Of a DNA stretch of 64,000 nucleotides, positions 46,941 to 54,905 are shown piece after piece. A model generated the notes under the pieces. It was not told the DNA's origin. It searched no databases and was given only the letters and a program-made list of their open reading frames with translations. The DNA comes from Parapedobacter pyrenivorans (lineage in GTDB: Bacteria; Bacteroidota; Bacteroidia; Sphingobacteriales; Sphingobacteriaceae): positions 494,292-558,291 of the forward strand of contig NZ_BMER01000002.1 in assembly GCF_014636865.1 (NCBI RefSeq), written 5' to 3'. How positions within the stretch are numbered: the first letter of the stretch is position 1; every line of letters begins with the position of its first letter. A program made the position numbers and the translations under genes.

Positions 46941-47384
46941 ATGGAAGTAATTTTAAAGCAAGATATCAAGAAACTGGGCGAGAAAGACGACGTTGTGTCT
47001 GTAAAACCCGGTTATGGGCGCAATTACCTCATTCCACAGGGATTTGCAACGCTAGCTACCGAATCAGCTAAAAAAGTGTTGGCAGAAAACATCCGCCAAG
47101 CGCAATTCAAGCAAGACAAGGTTAAGAAAGACGCCACTGAATTGGCAGCCAAGCTTGAGGCGGTAAAACTGACCATCGGTGCAAAAGCCGGCGAAACCGG
47201 AAAGATTTTCGGATCGGTTAACAGCATCCAGGTAGCAGACGCCTTGAAAAAGCAAGGCTTTGAGGTAGATCGTCGCCGTATTACCTTTGAAGAGGATCCC
47301 AAAGTATTGGGTGAGTACGTCGCTAACCTCAACCTCCATAAGGAAGTAAAGGTACAGATACCTTTTGAGGTGGTAGCTGAGTAA
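46941..47384 (+). CDS. rplI: Ribosomal protein L9
   Basis: 147 residues, normal length. N-terminal domain MEVILKQDIKKLGEKDDVVSVKPGYGRNYLIPQ, here recognised by its KxGYGRNYLIP part; a long connecting helix; and a C-terminal domain with IGAKAGETGKIFGSVNSIQVADAL (partly) and VAN-LHKEVKVQIPFEV. The start has a good Shine-Dalgarno, GGGAGGT (46927-46933), 7 bases ahead. Last gene of the operon, before a strong terminator. Confidence 0.96.
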   Translation: MEVILKQDIKKLGEKDDVVSVKPGYGRNYLIPQGFATLATESAKKVLAENIRQAQFKQDKVKKDATELAAKLEAVKLTIGAKAGETGKIFGSVNSIQVADALKKQGFEVDRRRITFEEDPKVLGEYVANLNLHKEVKVQIPFEVVAE

Positions 47385-47404
47385 GCCATTCACTTCATGT
47401 ATAG

Positions 47405-47440
47405 AAACGGTTGTCTTTTGAAAAAAGGCAACCGTTTTTT
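47405..47440 (+). terminator. Intrinsic terminator of rpsF-rpsR-rplI
   Basis: AAACGGTTG-T-CTTTT pairs with AAAAAGG-CAACCGTTT, one bulge, followed by six T. Confidence 0.9.
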
Positions 47441-47489
47441 ATTTGACACAACATGATGCCTTCAACTCCATGCGTTCATTCCCCGATTA

Positions 47490-47841
47490 GACCACCAACT
47501 CCCTACTTTCTCCTGCCTATTTCCTGCCATTTGCTATGCGCCAGCTAAGGCTCAGCTAACCTGTCGCTATGAAATTAATAGCCACCGCACGGCCACCGCA
47601 TAGCTGGGGTTTACATTACGGCAGGAGAATGGCGGGAGAAGTTCAAAAGAAAGGCAGAAGAAAACGGCCATCCGTAGCCAGAAGACGCCGCATCATGGGG
47701 GAGTCAGCTGGCTGTCACGCTGCGGTCACGTTGCTGTAAGGGTGCAAAAAACAGCTGTCACACAGGCAGCTCACAGCACTCATACCGCCAAGCCACCCGC
47801 AGCAGTCCGGCAGCGGTTTGGCAGCAGGTGCGGACGGATTG
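47490..47841. repeat. Degenerate noncoding stretch with repeated words at 11-bp spacing
   Basis: The 435-base gap between the rplI terminator and the next gene holds no convincing reading frame. It contains short words that recur exactly 11 bases further on: CCTGCC at 47512/47523; CAGCTAA at 47542/47553; GCCACCGCA at 47581/47592; GGCAGGAGAA at 47620 and GGCGGGAGAA at 47631; GTCACG at 47714/47725; CACAG at 47761/47772; and three units GCAGCAGTCCG, GCAGCGGTTTG, GCAGCAGGTGC at 47799, 47810 and 47821. Neighbouring units resemble each other while distant ones do not. A period of 11 cannot keep a reading frame, and the spacing is far too short for CRISPR. Cause and role unknown. Confidence 0.6.
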
Positions 47842-47875
47842 AATATTCCCGAGTTGTAAAATCACTAATCGGAAG

Positions 47876-48838
47876 TTAAAACCGCTTAACCACATTAAAG
47901 CCTAACCCATCATGGCTGTTAGGAATGGCTATACGCTGAAACCCCCATCGTACCGTCTTTTCCTTTCCCGGTCTATTGGCAATCAGGTTCCACGAACTTA
48001 ATATCATGCTAGCGGTACCCAAACCAATATTAAGAAAAGAGACATTACGCTGTCCTACATTCATATAGGGTTCATCATATATATTCCTCTCCTCTTCCGG
48101 ATATTTGGCGATACCCAATGTAATCTGGGCGGCTCCACTTGCCAAACCAATCCATGGAACTATCCGATTACCTGCCCCTCGACCGATTTGAACGGCATTG
48201 ATTGCGGCAAAAGAAATATTTGCCCCACTGAGCAATGCTGAACTAATACCGTAACCTTTTGAAACATGGTTTTTATCGTCATACACGACGGTCACGCCTC
48301 CATATGCAGGTTGAATCATTGCGCATTCCATCTTGGTGAGCCCGCTTGATGCAATCCAATTGTCGACTGTCGGATCGTTCATATCGAGTATATTCTCGTA
48401 TTGATACTTCTTGTTTATCGTTTCAGCGACTTCTCGCCCAGCGGTTTGTTCAATTAGATACCCCACGGCACATATCCGCCCATCCTTGTCTATAAAGCAT
48501 GGTTTCCGTTCATTCACATCATCATAATTTCTAGGAAACACGCCCGTTATACGATAAGTGTGCAGCAAGTCCAGCATCAGCTGCCTTTTTCTCCGGAGCT
48601 CCATAGGCAATGTAGAAACATCCGTATTCCAGAGTACGTTTTCGACATACGCTAGATGCGTGCCGATGCGTAAATCCTCGTCGGTTTCGGCAGTTGGTTC
48701 CTTTGTGTACTTATCCTCGAAGCTAATGTCGCCAAGAATGGCATTTACCGATTGGTTCCCGTCACCCTTGGAATTTTTGTTGTATACCCACAATGCGCTT
48801 GCCAATGCCAGCGCAAGTAAAAAGGTTAAGATTTTCAT
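47876..48838 (-). CDS. Exported protein of unknown function
   Basis: 320 residues from ATG 48838, which gives a signal or anchor helix (MKILTFLLALALASALWVYN); the frame is open upstream but unlikely to be coding. The mature part has FIDKDGRICAVGYLIEQTAG, a segment seen in several Bacteroidota proteins of unknown function, then LTKMECAMIQPAYGG and, in the C-terminal third, two hydrophobic Ala/Gly-rich stretches (ALLSGANISFAAINAV and FLNIGLGTASMILSSW) that may be membrane helices. No enzyme motif seen. It stands alone next to the 11-bp periodic stretch and a long AT-rich gap. Confidence 0.6.
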   Translation of the reverse strand: MKILTFLLALALASALWVYNKNSKGDGNQSVNAILGDISFEDKYTKEPTAETDEDLRIGTHLAYVENVLWNTDVSTLPMELRRKRQLMLDLLHTYRITGVFPRNYDDVNERKPCFIDKDGRICAVGYLIEQTAGREVAETINKKYQYENILDMNDPTVDNWIASSGLTKMECAMIQPAYGGVTVVYDDKNHVSKGYGISSALLSGANISFAAINAVQIGRGAGNRIVPWIGLASGAAQITLGIAKYPEEERNIYDEPYMNVGQRNVSFLNIGLGTASMILSSWNLIANRPGKEKTVRWGFQRIAIPNSHDGLGFNVVKRF

Positions 48839-49508
48839 AATTGTATTGTTTTTGACTAGTTTACTTATTTGATAGAACGGCGGGAAAGCTGATTTCGCTA
48901 CAAGGAAACCTACTTCGGCGTTACAGTAAATTGCCTGAACACTTTCAATTGACAAATTGGTAGATCTTGCTGTATTCATTGAGAAGGTGAAGCAGGGATT
49001 GAATGATATGGATCAAGGCAAAGTAAACACCTAGCAACAGCACATAACGGCAAATGGTTGATTTCAAACACAAAGCATTCTATTTTGTTATACTCCGTCA
49101 ATTAATTAAAAGATTTCCTCAAAAAACATTTGGATATTACCATCCCATTCTTTAGCTTTACCTAGCCAATTGCATCAGACTTCTTCAAGTTAAGCTAAAG
49201 TTGACTAGATGAACAGTCATGACAGACCAAATTAAGCTACCTTTTTGAATAAATTAGCAACTAACAAATACTAGTATATTAGCCAATTTATAGATTTCTA
49301 TTTCAACGACGTTTTTTTTACGTGGTGTAAAACATTTGCCTGCGCTATATACTAAACATTGGATGTACGTATGTCATCTCATTTAAAAATATTATTGTAT
49401 TCTAAGAATATAAGATATGGTTAATCAACTAATCAATATTTGAATATTAAAACAAAATACCAAGGATATTCTAACAATAACTAATGTCTACCTTACTATA
49501 ATTTAAAT
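48839..49508. other. AT-rich gap without genes
   Basis: 670 bases, visibly AT-richer than the flanks, with no supportable reading frame. A perfect palindrome TATTCT-A-AGAATA lies at 49398-49410, about 100 bases above the protease gene, and could be an operator. The leader of the protease gene and the promoter of the minus-strand gene must lie here, but no clean TAnnTTTG element was found for either. Confidence 0.5.
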
Positions 49509-50996
49509 ATGAACTCTTTCTTTAAATTCCGACGTATAAATACTTACTTGACATATACCTTTGCTTTACTACTCCTTATCGCGTGCCATAAAACAGAAAT
49601 TATTGAAAATATGTCATCAGCTATTAATGGATTACAGCAATATGACAAACTTATATTGCAGGATTCTGCTGGGCTGAATTGTGGAACAATTGCCTCCGAG
49701 GACTTTCTAACCCAACGATTAGGGATTGAAACTTACAAACTTAGTGCGATAACAGATAAAATTTTTCTGGTCCATTTCCATATTATCCGTAAGAGTGACG
49801 GAACGGGTGGATTAACCACTTCACAAGTGGATCAGGTTTTATCCAACCTCCAAATAGGAATGGAGCAAGCAAGCATATGCATAGTTGAAAAAGGGAGGTC
49901 TTTTATTAATAATAGCACCTTTTTTTCAGGCAATCCTGATACAAACTTCGGCAGCATAGTATCTACAAGCAGACAAACGAATGCGATTAATATATATTTG
50001 CTACCTACTGGAGCGACTGCATTTGGCAAGGCAGACGGGATACCGTCAAATGCCTTGGTTCTTGCTGGATCATACGTGCTCACACCAGTAGTGGCACATG
50101 AGTTCGGCCATTGCGTGGGGCTTTTTCATACTCATAGGGGGACAGCGCGCATCGAGCCGGGTGGAGGGCCTGCCCAATGCCCTGAGCTTGTTAACGGTAG
50201 CAATTCCTCTACATGCGGTGATTACGTAACTGATACTCCAGCCGATCCCGAACAATGGTCATTTACTTGTGCTTACGTTGGTACGGGGACGGATGCGAAT
50301 GGACAAGCTTACTCGCCGCTAACGGATAATGTAATGTCATACGTGCCTCCAGTTTGTTTGCTGAATTTTACACCATTGCAAACTGCAAGGATGCATACTG
50401 CAATCGATAATAGTTCGATCCTACAAAACGCGATGAGTCGAATTACCGGTCCCGACGTGGTTTGTACAAACGGGACCTATAATATCAGTAATCTTCCTTC
50501 TGGCGCCACGGTTACCTGGAGCACAAATGGATATCTAAACATATCTGGTTCGGCCACTGGAACTACTGTAAACGTAGTCAAAGTTGCAGATGGGGCAGGT
50601 TCCGTTAGTGCGCAAATAACAACGTCATGCGGTACATCCTCTGTTGTAAAAGACAATATTGAAGTTGGTTCTTCAATAGTATTAGGAATTGAAAATATGA
50701 TTGATCTTCAAGATTCACCTTCAGGGGATAGGTTTACAGTGTTAGCCGGAATAGGCAACTATAAATATACAGGAGTACTAACGATAGAGAATCTTAGCGA
50801 TGTTCCCACCACTTATTCATGGTCTAAAATATCCGGATCAACCGGAGCTCCTATCATAGGTTGGTCAGCACAAGGACGTACAGTTACAGTTTACTCAAAA
50901 GGTGTTAATAGATATCTAAGATTGAGATGTACGGCGACTACTTCCTGTGGTTCTTTTTCAAAAGACTATTGGTTCTATACTGGATTTGCACCCTAG
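49509..50996 (+). CDS. M43-like zinc metalloprotease lipoprotein
   Basis: 495 residues. Signal ending in LLLIAC (Cys26), so a lipoprotein. The catalytic domain (about 80-310) has the metzincin motif HEFGHCVGLFH (His197, Glu198, His201, His207) and the Met-turn NVMSY (274-278), with paired Cys nearby, as in pappalysin/cytophagalysin M43 peptidases. The C-terminal 180 residues look like two Ig/PKD-like beta domains: GPDVVCTNGTYNISNLPSGA is the start of the first. No type IX sorting tail is present; the lipid anchor would hold it at the membrane. Codon use is AT-richer than the neighbours, suggesting transfer. A terminator follows. Confidence 0.85.
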   Translation: MNSFFKFRRINTYLTYTFALLLLIACHKTEIIENMSSAINGLQQYDKLILQDSAGLNCGTIASEDFLTQRLGIETYKLSAITDKIFLVHFHIIRKSDGTGGLTTSQVDQVLSNLQIGMEQASICIVEKGRSFINNSTFFSGNPDTNFGSIVSTSRQTNAINIYLLPTGATAFGKADGIPSNALVLAGSYVLTPVVAHEFGHCVGLFHTHRGTARIEPGGGPAQCPELVNGSNSSTCGDYVTDTPADPEQWSFTCAYVGTGTDANGQAYSPLTDNVMSYVPPVCLLNFTPLQTARMHTAIDNSSILQNAMSRITGPDVVCTNGTYNISNLPSGATVTWSTNGYLNISGSATGTTVNVVKVADGAGSVSAQITTSCGTSSVVKDNIEVGSSIVLGIENMIDLQDSPSGDRFTVLAGIGNYKYTGVLTIENLSDVPTTYSWSKISGSTGAPIIGWSAQGRTVTVYSKGVNRYLRLRCTATTSCGSFSKDYWFYTGFAP

Positions 50997-51031
50997 CAAC
51001 GACAGAAATCTAAATCAACAGAATATTTAAC

Positions 51032-51055
51032 GCCTCTCATTTGGGAGGCTTTTTT
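51032..51055 (+). terminator. Intrinsic terminator of the protease gene
   Basis: GCCTCTC/GGGAGGC stem (one G-T pair) with loop ATTT and six T, 36 bases below the stop. Confidence 0.85.
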
Positions 51056-51398
51056 GTTTTTATAGATAATGAGGAATAAGAATAGATATTACCTGTCGAA
51101 TGCTTTAGCAAAAAGCCTTGGCTAATTTCTATCTTATCTTTTAATACAAAAATTAGATATAGCTTAATTTTTCAACTCACTATTATACATTTTTAGAAAT
51201 CATTGGTTTGAGAATAACAAACCCTCATAATTTGTAACCAATAGCATAGAAGATAACAGCCCGCATACGATTCGGTCCACGGACGGGCTGCTAGTCCACT
51301 TCAGTTTCACCGGTTTTGCCTTGTTACAGCCCCAATAAGATCCCCAAAAACCGCCCGGACTGCATTTACATTTCCCCCAATGAATTAAGGGTATTCTT

Positions 51399-51430
51399 TT
51401 TGTTTTATAACTAACGTAGTCGTATCTTTA
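51399..51430 (+). promoter_or_regulatory. Candidate promoter of the exported-protein gene
   Basis: TTTG at 51399-51402, 20 bases, then TATCTTTA at 51423-51430 (one mismatch to TAnnTTTG). Transcription would begin near 51437, which argues for the ATG at 51458 as the start. Confidence 0.5.
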
Positions 51431-51457
51431 TTTCTGATGAAACAAAAATACGCACCC

Positions 51458-52123
51458 ATGAAAAGAATCTTCGTAAAATCATTGCTTAGCATATTATTGC
51501 TAACTTGCGCTGCAACCACGTTTGCGCAAAGAGAGATATCCATTGGAGATTACCTCTCACCTACCTATGCGCCGATGCTGATAAATAAAAAAACGGATCT
51601 GCGAGCGTCTCCATTTCTAAGTCCAGATTGGCTAGTTGGAGAAGTAGTACTCGACGACGGAAAAACATATCAGAACGTAAAGTTCAACTACGACCAGTCT
51701 TCCGAATCATTGGTCATTGAGGTAAATGGAAATACGTACGTTCCGAATCGGCAGGTAAAAAAATTCACCTACATGGATGGCACAGATACCGTGATCTTTA
51801 AAAATGGATATTTACCAGAGGGTCAGACATTGTTCCAAGTCTTATACGAAGGGAACACAACATTGTTGAAACATACCAAAAAACCGAAAATTCAGCGAGA
51901 AGACCATTTTACGGGCAATACCGAAATCAATTTTGTACCCCGGACGGATTATTATTTAGTTAAGGACAACCGGCTACAAAAAGTGTCGCCCACTGAAAAA
52001 GGAGTATTAGGCGCGTTAGCGGACAAAAAACCGGCTTTAAAAAGTTATGTCGATGAACATGACGCCAACCTGAAAGACGATCGGGTACTTGCAAACATTA
52101 TCAGTTACTATGATTCATTGTAA
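51458..52123 (+). CDS. Exported protein of unknown function
   Basis: 221 residues from ATG 51458; ATG 51437 lies at the predicted transcription start and is less likely. Signal peptide MKRIFVKSLLSILLLTCAATTFA, cut before QREIS. The mature part has strands around DDGKTYQNVKFNYDQSSESL and KFTYMDGTDTVIFKNGYLP, and a C-terminal helix LKSYVDEHDANLKDDRVLAN. Similar small exported proteins are common in Sphingobacteriales, but I do not recognise a named family. Monocistronic. Confidence 0.65.
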   Translation: MKRIFVKSLLSILLLTCAATTFAQREISIGDYLSPTYAPMLINKKTDLRASPFLSPDWLVGEVVLDDGKTYQNVKFNYDQSSESLVIEVNGNTYVPNRQVKKFTYMDGTDTVIFKNGYLPEGQTLFQVLYEGNTTLLKHTKKPKIQREDHFTGNTEINFVPRTDYYLVKDNRLQKVSPTEKGVLGALADKKPALKSYVDEHDANLKDDRVLANIISYYDSL

Positions 52124-52162
52124 TGACAAAAACCACAGATAAATAGCAACACCTTCTCAATC

Positions 52163-52205
52163 GTCAAAAAAAATTGGCAAAGCGGCCTGAGCCACTTTGC
52201 CAATT
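52163..52205 (-). terminator. Terminator of the second SusCD operon
   Basis: Perfect 11-bp stem AATTGGCAAAG/CTTTGCCAATT with a 12-base loop. On the minus strand it is followed by a T-run (A-run just left of the stem). 26 bases below the last gene; it may also stop the converging plus-strand gene. Confidence 0.85.
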
Positions 52206-52230
52206 CTATAGCCTTACTTGTCAACAAGTC

Positions 52231-52722
52231 TTATTGCTCGTCTTCCAAAAAGCCTGTCCGCTTAAAGCCGGAAATGATCCAAGGCGTCGTAATTTGTTCG
52301 CCGTCTTCGTCTACGTCATCACTGAAAGTTAATTCAAAATAGATGGAATCTGTAGGCGTGTTTGATCCCGGTCCTTTCGCTGCTCCCTTGAGAATCTTAC
52401 CATTTGCAACTCCAAATGTCATATCGTAGTACTCGTTTTGAGCAGGTGCCGATGTCGAAAAAGTCATACTGGCAAGATCCACACTCACTTTGCCTTTTGT
52501 TTGCCAGAAAGATTCCAAATCGTCCAGCCACATTTCCGTAGCGTTGTTCGCCGCAGTGTTGTATGTTGAAAAATGTGCATCGTACGAATCGCTCCCCCTC
52601 GAAGCCGTTACATACCATTCACCGGCCATTGCTTCAATAGCCGTTCCTCCCGGTACTTCTTCCTTTTGGCAAGAAGTGAAGATTAGCGCCGATAAAATAA
52701 AAATACTTATTATCTTTTTCAT
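52231..52722 (-). CDS. Small lipoprotein, lipid-binding-like, of a SusCD operon
   Basis: 163 residues with lipobox LIFTSC (Cys18). The mature part begins with the MAGEWYVTA strand typical of the lipocalin-like or 'lipid-binding putative hydrolase' group often found downstream of SusCD genes, and has further strands (YYDMTFGVANGKIL, SIYFELTFSDDVDEDGE). The family is only weakly recognised. It is the last gene of the operon susC-susD-lipoprotein-lipoprotein and probably sits on the cell surface with the SusD protein. Confidence 0.65.
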   Translation of the reverse strand: MKKIISIFILSALIFTSCQKEEVPGGTAIEAMAGEWYVTASRGSDSYDAHFSTYNTAANNATEMWLDDLESFWQTKGKVSVDLASMTFSTSAPAQNEYYDMTFGVANGKILKGAAKGPGSNTPTDSIYFELTFSDDVDEDGEQITTPWIISGFKRTGFLEDEQ

Positions 52723-52742
52723 ATGAATATCTCTAATAACGG

Positions 52743-53366
52743 TTATTGTTTAGTCCAATTTCTGGGTATATCTATTAGTCCGTTTTGATCCAATAAAGAA
52801 ACGATCAACGCCAGGCTATTGCCAGTCAATTCACCAGAGCCCAATACCCGACCGAATGGCGTATTCGTCAACGGAAGTACCAAGTCCTTGCCATCACTCG
52901 TTAATATATAGCAAGGGACGTCGCTAGGCCCCCATATATTATTCATGTAATAGAAGCCGGGGGCGTATTTTGTAATTTCAGCAATTTGGCTACCACCATT
53001 GTATTTGTAATTGCCAGCTATATTAACGCCATCACCCTCAGCCGCCGGAATTACGGCGACGGTCCTAGTCGCCGACCCAGGATAACCATCGTTATTAACC
53101 GCGGAGTATTTCAGTTCATACACGCCGACTTTATTCACATCCACATTCCCGCTGATGGTTACCTCTTTCTCTTCTTCACCTTCTTTAGCTATCGCTCCTT
53201 CATCTACAAACTCTTCACCAAGCACTACTGACATGTATGCGTTGCCGTTTAACTCGATGTCTACAAACTGAGTTTCGAAGGAGACGCCTTCGCTCTCTAA
53301 TTTTTCACAGCCCTGTAGCGCCACAATTGTTGCTATCAGACCCCATATATATTTTTTCATATTCAT
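52743..53366 (-). CDS. DUF5011/DUF5012-like Ig-domain lipoprotein
   Basis: 207 residues. Lipoprotein signal ending in VALQGC (Cys20 from the first Met; the start could be Met3). Then an Ig-like DUF5011 domain: YMSVVLGEEFVDEGAIAKEGEE and NVDVNKVGVYELKYSAVNNDG match the pattern in which a constant 'G..F.D.G..A' strand is followed by 'vGvY.v.Y.a.D..G'. The C-terminal half is another beta domain with GFYYMNNIWGPSDVP. Surface accessory of the SusCD system, between SusD and the last lipoprotein. Substrate unknown. Confidence 0.7.
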   Translation of the reverse strand: MNMKKYIWGLIATIVALQGCEKLESEGVSFETQFVDIELNGNAYMSVVLGEEFVDEGAIAKEGEEEKEVTISGNVDVNKVGVYELKYSAVNNDGYPGSATRTVAVIPAAEGDGVNIAGNYKYNGGSQIAEITKYAPGFYYMNNIWGPSDVPCYILTSDGKDLVLPLTNTPFGRVLGSGELTGNSLALIVSLLDQNGLIDIPRNWTKQ

Positions 53367-53387
53367 TTCTGTTTAATATCACACAAA

Positions 53388-54893
53388 CTATTTCTTGTCC
53401 CACCAAACGTTGGTTGTGATAGGCACTATAGCAGGAACGTTTGGATTACGATTCCGCTCGTCCTGTGGGATAATCAACCTTTTGGGGTATTGCCCTCCTG
53501 TAACACCATTTTTCGGATAAACAAATTGGCCGGGCACATAAGATATGTCTGTTGAGTAAACGGGGCTGGTTTTTGGGTATCCCGTCCTGTTTTTCTCAAT
53601 ATAACCCTCTAAGGCATGAGCACCAGGAAACGAAGCCCACTTTTGTACAATAATCGCCTCCAACTTTGACTCGAAGTCACCCGAAGCCGGATAGACATAT
53701 ACACCGTCTGAAGCTGTAAAATCAGCTGCTCGATCCTCTACTCCGTATTGTGCAAATGCGGCCTCGACACCACTGTTGTAAAGCTCGTTGGCTCCGACAC
53801 CCCCATAGTACCGCTCTAATGCCTCAGCTTGCAGGAAATAAGATTCTGCTTCTGAAATAAAGTAAACAGGGTCTACCGCTGTCGCTCTGGCAACTGAGAT
53901 ATTAGCTAACGCTGGATCAGGGTTGTTATAATCCCCTTGGTGATTACCGGAATACGTTGTCGTTCCGCTAGTCGGCGAAAAGTAAGAACTCAATCTGGGA
54001 TCAGCATTGGTCTGCAAAAATGAAAGGAAAGTAACACTCGCGCGGAGATTTGTTGTCGTATTCAGCCTACGAAAGTTGAATTCGAAAAACGGATTACTTT
54101 TATCTTGAGTACCTTCAAAGATCGCCAGCTGAGCATCTGTATCCAAGAACTGAGCTCCGCTGTCATACATCGCCCGTATTCCTGCCTCAGCCTCCGCCGA
54201 CTGCGCATAGACCATTCTCAGGTAGAATTTCAACTTCAAGGTATTGGCAAACTTCACCCAATTGTCCATGTTAAACCGAAAAACAACATCCAAAGCCTTA
54301 TCCTTAGTAGGATCTACCGGATCAGCTCCGGCCTCCATCGCAAGTGCATTGTCTAACTCCGCAATCAACTTCTTGTAGATTTCGTATCCTTCTTCGTAGG
54401 CTGGCGTCAGATTTTCTACACCTTGAAAGGCCTCGTCGTAAGGAAGCGTATCATACAAATCAACCATCAATTGATATGTATAGGCTTTCATCACCGTACC
54501 CATCAAAAGATAATGCCAATCTTCAGTTTCTTGCGCCTTTTTAATCACAAAATGGTAATCGTTCAGCGCACCTGAAAACACTTCGTTGAACCGGCCATTC
54601 AAAGCAGTCTGGGTTACGTTGTAGGAGTCAAATTCCCGATACTGGTTAGAAACCGAACTTTGGGTCCAATATTGCGCCCAAATTCCTCCCAATATCGCAT
54701 ACTCGCCTCCCAATGCTCCTGCAGACGAAACAACAGCCGCAGGAAATACCAATTCCGGTGTACCTTTACCCACCTCAGGATTATTAGGATCTTGATTAAT
54801 ATCCAATGCTCGCTCACAAGCACCCAATGTCAGCAGGGAAGCCAAGCCGAAAGCGACGGCTTTTCCCTTTATACTATTTATATTTATTCTCAT
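53388..54893 (-). CDS. SusD/RagB-family surface lipoprotein (SusD_2 type)
   Basis: 501 residues. Lipobox LLTLGAC (Cys26), followed by ERALDINQDPNNPEVG, the SusD_2 start. Family landmarks include YTYQLMVDLYDTLPYDEAFQG, AESYFLQAEALERYYGG and, at the end, NVWWDKK, much as in the other SusD of this window. Substrate-capturing lid of the SusC pore encoded 12 bases upstream. The two SusD proteins here clearly belong to one subfamily, which often comes without polysaccharide-degrading enzymes nearby. Confidence 0.9.
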   Translation of the reverse strand: MRININSIKGKAVAFGLASLLTLGACERALDINQDPNNPEVGKGTPELVFPAAVVSSAGALGGEYAILGGIWAQYWTQSSVSNQYREFDSYNVTQTALNGRFNEVFSGALNDYHFVIKKAQETEDWHYLLMGTVMKAYTYQLMVDLYDTLPYDEAFQGVENLTPAYEEGYEIYKKLIAELDNALAMEAGADPVDPTKDKALDVVFRFNMDNWVKFANTLKLKFYLRMVYAQSAEAEAGIRAMYDSGAQFLDTDAQLAIFEGTQDKSNPFFEFNFRRLNTTTNLRASVTFLSFLQTNADPRLSSYFSPTSGTTTYSGNHQGDYNNPDPALANISVARATAVDPVYFISEAESYFLQAEALERYYGGVGANELYNSGVEAAFAQYGVEDRAADFTASDGVYVYPASGDFESKLEAIIVQKWASFPGAHALEGYIEKNRTGYPKTSPVYSTDISYVPGQFVYPKNGVTGGQYPKRLIIPQDERNRNPNVPAIVPITTNVWWDKK

Positions 54894-54905
54894 CGTTCAG
54901 TTTAA

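Larger units (their letters stand above)
50997..51457. other. Intergenic stretch between protease and exported-protein genes
   Basis: About 460 bases without a gene. It contains the protease terminator (51032-51055), an AT-rich part, an inverted repeat CAGCCCG/CGGGCTG (51257-51263 and 51284-51290) with no T-run, and the promoter at 51399-51430. The stretch 51250-51375 is GC-richer than its surroundings and may be a remnant of something; no reading frame is visible. Confidence 0.45.

Noticed and set aside
47490-47841. CRISPR array or integron attC sites as explanation of the short repeats
   Set aside because: The repeat spacing of 11 bases is far too short for CRISPR, units are not identical, no cas genes are near, and no paired R-box structure of attC sites or integrase is present.
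49509-50996. The M43-like protease as a type IX secretion cargo
   Set aside because: The C-terminus ends in a beta domain without the usual sorting motif, and the N-terminus has a lipobox instead.
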